From an uncultured Flavobacteriales bacterium (GTDB lineage: Bacteria; Bacteroidota; Bacteroidia; Flavobacteriales; Crocinitomicaceae): a DNA stretch of 64,000 nucleotides. The translations under genes were made by a program, and so were the position numbers. The stretch covers positions 34,729-98,728 of the forward strand of contig CAMLFH010000013.1 of the NCBI GenBank assembly GCA_946479285.1, written 5' to 3'. Under the pieces are notes generated by a model that saw only the letters and a program-made list of their open reading frames with translations, was not told the origin of the DNA and made no database searches. The first letter of the stretch is position 1. Each line of letters begins with the position of its first letter. Positions 62,924 through 64,000 of the stretch are shown here, piece after piece.

Positions 62924-63487
62924 TTGTTTAAGAAGAAAACCCCAGTTGTATTTAACGAAGCCCAGCAAATTGAACTGGCTCAAAAAGACCATCGGCATTT
63001 TGGTCCGCTTTACGAGCGCTATTTTGAGCAGATTTTCCGGTTCATTTTTAAAAGGCTTGGAGGAAATGAAGAAGCAGCCGGAGATTTGGTACAGCAATGC
63101 TTTATTAAGGCAATGGCCAACATTACCAAATACGAAGACCGCGGACTTCCATTCAGCGCATGGCTTTACCGCATTGCTCAAAATGAGGTCAATATGTTCT
63201 TTCGATCTGAAAAGAAGAATTATTCCGTGGAAATAAGCGACCACCAACTCTATTCCATACTGGAAGAAAGTGGTGAAACAGGAGTTCAACAAGCGAATTT
63301 GGATCAACTGATCGAAATAATCAATAACTTAGAAGAAACTCAGTCTGATTTAATAGAATTACGATTTTTCCAGGAGCTTAGTTTCAAAGAAATTGCCGAT
63401 ATCTACCAGATTAGCGAAGCAAATGCTAAAATGAGAGTTTATCGACTACTGGAAAAGATCAACACCAATTGGAAACGCGAATCATGA
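62924..63487 (+). CDS. ECF-type RNA polymerase sigma factor
   Basis: The 187-residue protein has a sigma-2 region (about 18-90; FGPLYERYFEQIFRFIFKRL, AAGDLVQQCFIKAM, FSAWLYRIAQNEV) and a sigma-4 region (about 125-182; IELRFFQELSFKEIADIYQISEANAKMRVYRLLEKI). It has an acidic linker but no extra domains. The start is a TTG at 62924. A small membrane protein overlaps its stop by ATGA and is a candidate anti-sigma partner; this is inference from position only. Confidence 0.9.
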   Translation: MFKKKTPVVFNEAQQIELAQKDHRHFGPLYERYFEQIFRFIFKRLGGNEEAAGDLVQQCFIKAMANITKYEDRGLPFSAWLYRIAQNEVNMFFRSEKKNYSVEISDHQLYSILEESGETGVQQANLDQLIEIINNLEETQSDLIELRFFQELSFKEIADIYQISEANAKMRVYRLLEKINTNWKRES

Positions 63488-63690
63488 GAAAATTTCAAAG
63501 AATAACGAACGAAAAATCAAAAGAACCTACCAAGGAACAAATGGTGCGTTACAAGGATTTTGCCTCGCTTTCTCATAAATATGAGCGTTTGGCAAAACGA
63601 CCAAAACGGCCTTTGTACAGAGATCCAAAGCTATTTTTACTCCTATTGATCATTGGAATTATGTTCCTTCTGGTATTTCTGGAATCTTAA
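63484..63690 (+). CDS. Small single-pass membrane protein next to the sigma factor
   Basis: The 68-residue product has a basic, soluble N-terminal part (RKFQRITNEKSKEPTKEQMV, SHKYERLAKRPKRPLYRD) and one C-terminal helix (LFLLLLIIGIMFLLVFL). The ATG overlaps the sigma stop codon by four bases. It has no zinc-binding anti-sigma motif, so an anti-sigma role is a guess. It converges with the T9SS gene, sharing TTAA at the stops. Confidence 0.75.
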   Translation: MRKFQRITNEKSKEPTKEQMVRYKDFASLSHKYERLAKRPKRPLYRDPKLFLLLLIIGIMFLLVFLES

Positions 63691-64000
63691 AATCCTTCAA
63701 TATCCAATGCCCGCATTGAAATAAAGGACTTAACGATCCGTTCACCCAATCCGGGAACATCAACATGAATTAAGTAAACACCGGAAGCAACCGGAATACC
63801 GGTCTTGTTGGTAAGTGTCCAATCCATAAAGGTCAAATCGTTGTCTTTTTTGAACTGATTCACCATTTTTCCCGACATGGTATAAATAGTGATCGTACAC
63901 GTTTCCGGAAGGTTCACGATTTTGACGCGTTTGTCTACTTTATTTCGCTCGTATTCCGAGAACGCATAGTAAGGATTCGGTACCACATTGATCAGATCCA
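63687..64000 (-). CDS. C-terminal fragment of a T9SS type A surface protein (runs off the window)
   Basis: The minus-strand frame is open to base 64000, so the gene starts beyond the window. The visible roughly 104 residues read INVVPNPYYAFSEYE, VKIVNLPETCTITIY, SGKMVNQFKKDNDL, ASGVYLIHVDVPGLGERIVK, which are the beta strands of a type A (Por) T9SS sorting domain. The passenger is unknown. Confidence 0.85.
   Translation of the reverse strand, partial: DLINVVPNPYYAFSEYERNKVDKRVKIVNLPETCTITIYTMSGKMVNQFKKDNDLTFMDWTLTNKTGIPVASGVYLIHVDVPGLGERIVKSFISMRALDIEGF

Overview
The window is a 64 kb chromosomal segment of a Bacteroidota bacterium, most likely Flavobacteriales and possibly a Crocinitomicaceae/Fluviicola-like organism (this rank is inference). 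The phylum call rests on several things seen in the sequence: type IX secretion (T9SS) C-terminal sorting domains of both type A and type B, Bacteroidota-type promoters (TTG at -33, TAnnTTTG at -7), almost no Shine-Dalgarno sequences, a LytTR regulator next to a beta-propeller sensor kinase, DUF2723, DUF2480 and DUF5686 proteins, and an exbB-exbD-exbD-tonB cluster. Genes are densely packed and look like ordinary core chromosome. There is no prophage, CRISPR array, rRNA or classical insertion sequence.

Layout. 1-13 kb: the 3' end of a T9SS surface protein, RNase HI, an amidotransferase-like protein without its nucleophile cysteine, a lipoprotein, an aminopeptidase P, an alpha/beta hydrolase, a two-component pair, thiamine-phosphate kinase and a secreted PQQ sugar dehydrogenase. 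13-14.2 kb: direct repeats, two minus-strand terminators, an overlooked 45-residue zinc-ribbon gene and tRNA-Gln. 14.2-21 kb: a DUF2723 membrane protein, a polysaccharide deacetylase, DUF2480, a heavy-metal-associated lipoprotein and an esterase. 21-24.4 kb: a REP-associated tyrosine transposase (RAYT) ending inside its own palindrome, then degenerate and intact secreted TonB-C-domain genes. 24.4-35.7 kb: PaaZ, the ExbB/ExbD/TonB energy-transduction cluster with a PstS-like lipoprotein and a TPR protein, and a second tonB. 35.8-41.3 kb: atpD-atpC, uppS and bamA. 41.4-46.9 kb: three T9SS-exported proteins, two of them a tandem duplication with a perfectly identical 269-bp tract. 47-50.8 kb: two ompH/skp genes, a LigB-type dioxygenase, murI and a TSUP transporter. 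50.8-64 kb: a DUF5686 outer-membrane protein, a radical SAM/SPASM protein, kbl, an unusual glycosyltransferase fusion, MTHFS, a SulP transporter with beta-carbonic anhydrase, an AlkD-like protein, an ECF sigma factor and the 3' end of another T9SS protein.

How it fits together. Much of the window concerns the cell envelope: lipid carrier synthesis (UppS), outer-membrane protein assembly (BamA, two Skp-like chaperones), peptidoglycan precursor supply (MurI), energisation of outer-membrane transport (ExbBD/TonB), and T9SS cargo.

The observations I rate highest are: (i) a recurring start-site architecture, TAnnTTTG-N4-start codon, at five or six genes on both strands, predicting leaderless mRNAs; (ii) a RAYT whose last codons lie in a palindrome that shares its core with three other palindromes in the window; (iii) local gene conversion between tandem T9SS genes lying between bamA and ompH; (iv) decaying secreted TonB-C paralogues; and (v) a glycosyltransferase fused to an exported carboxypeptidase-regulatory-like domain. 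All functional statements are from reading the sequence; no database search was run.
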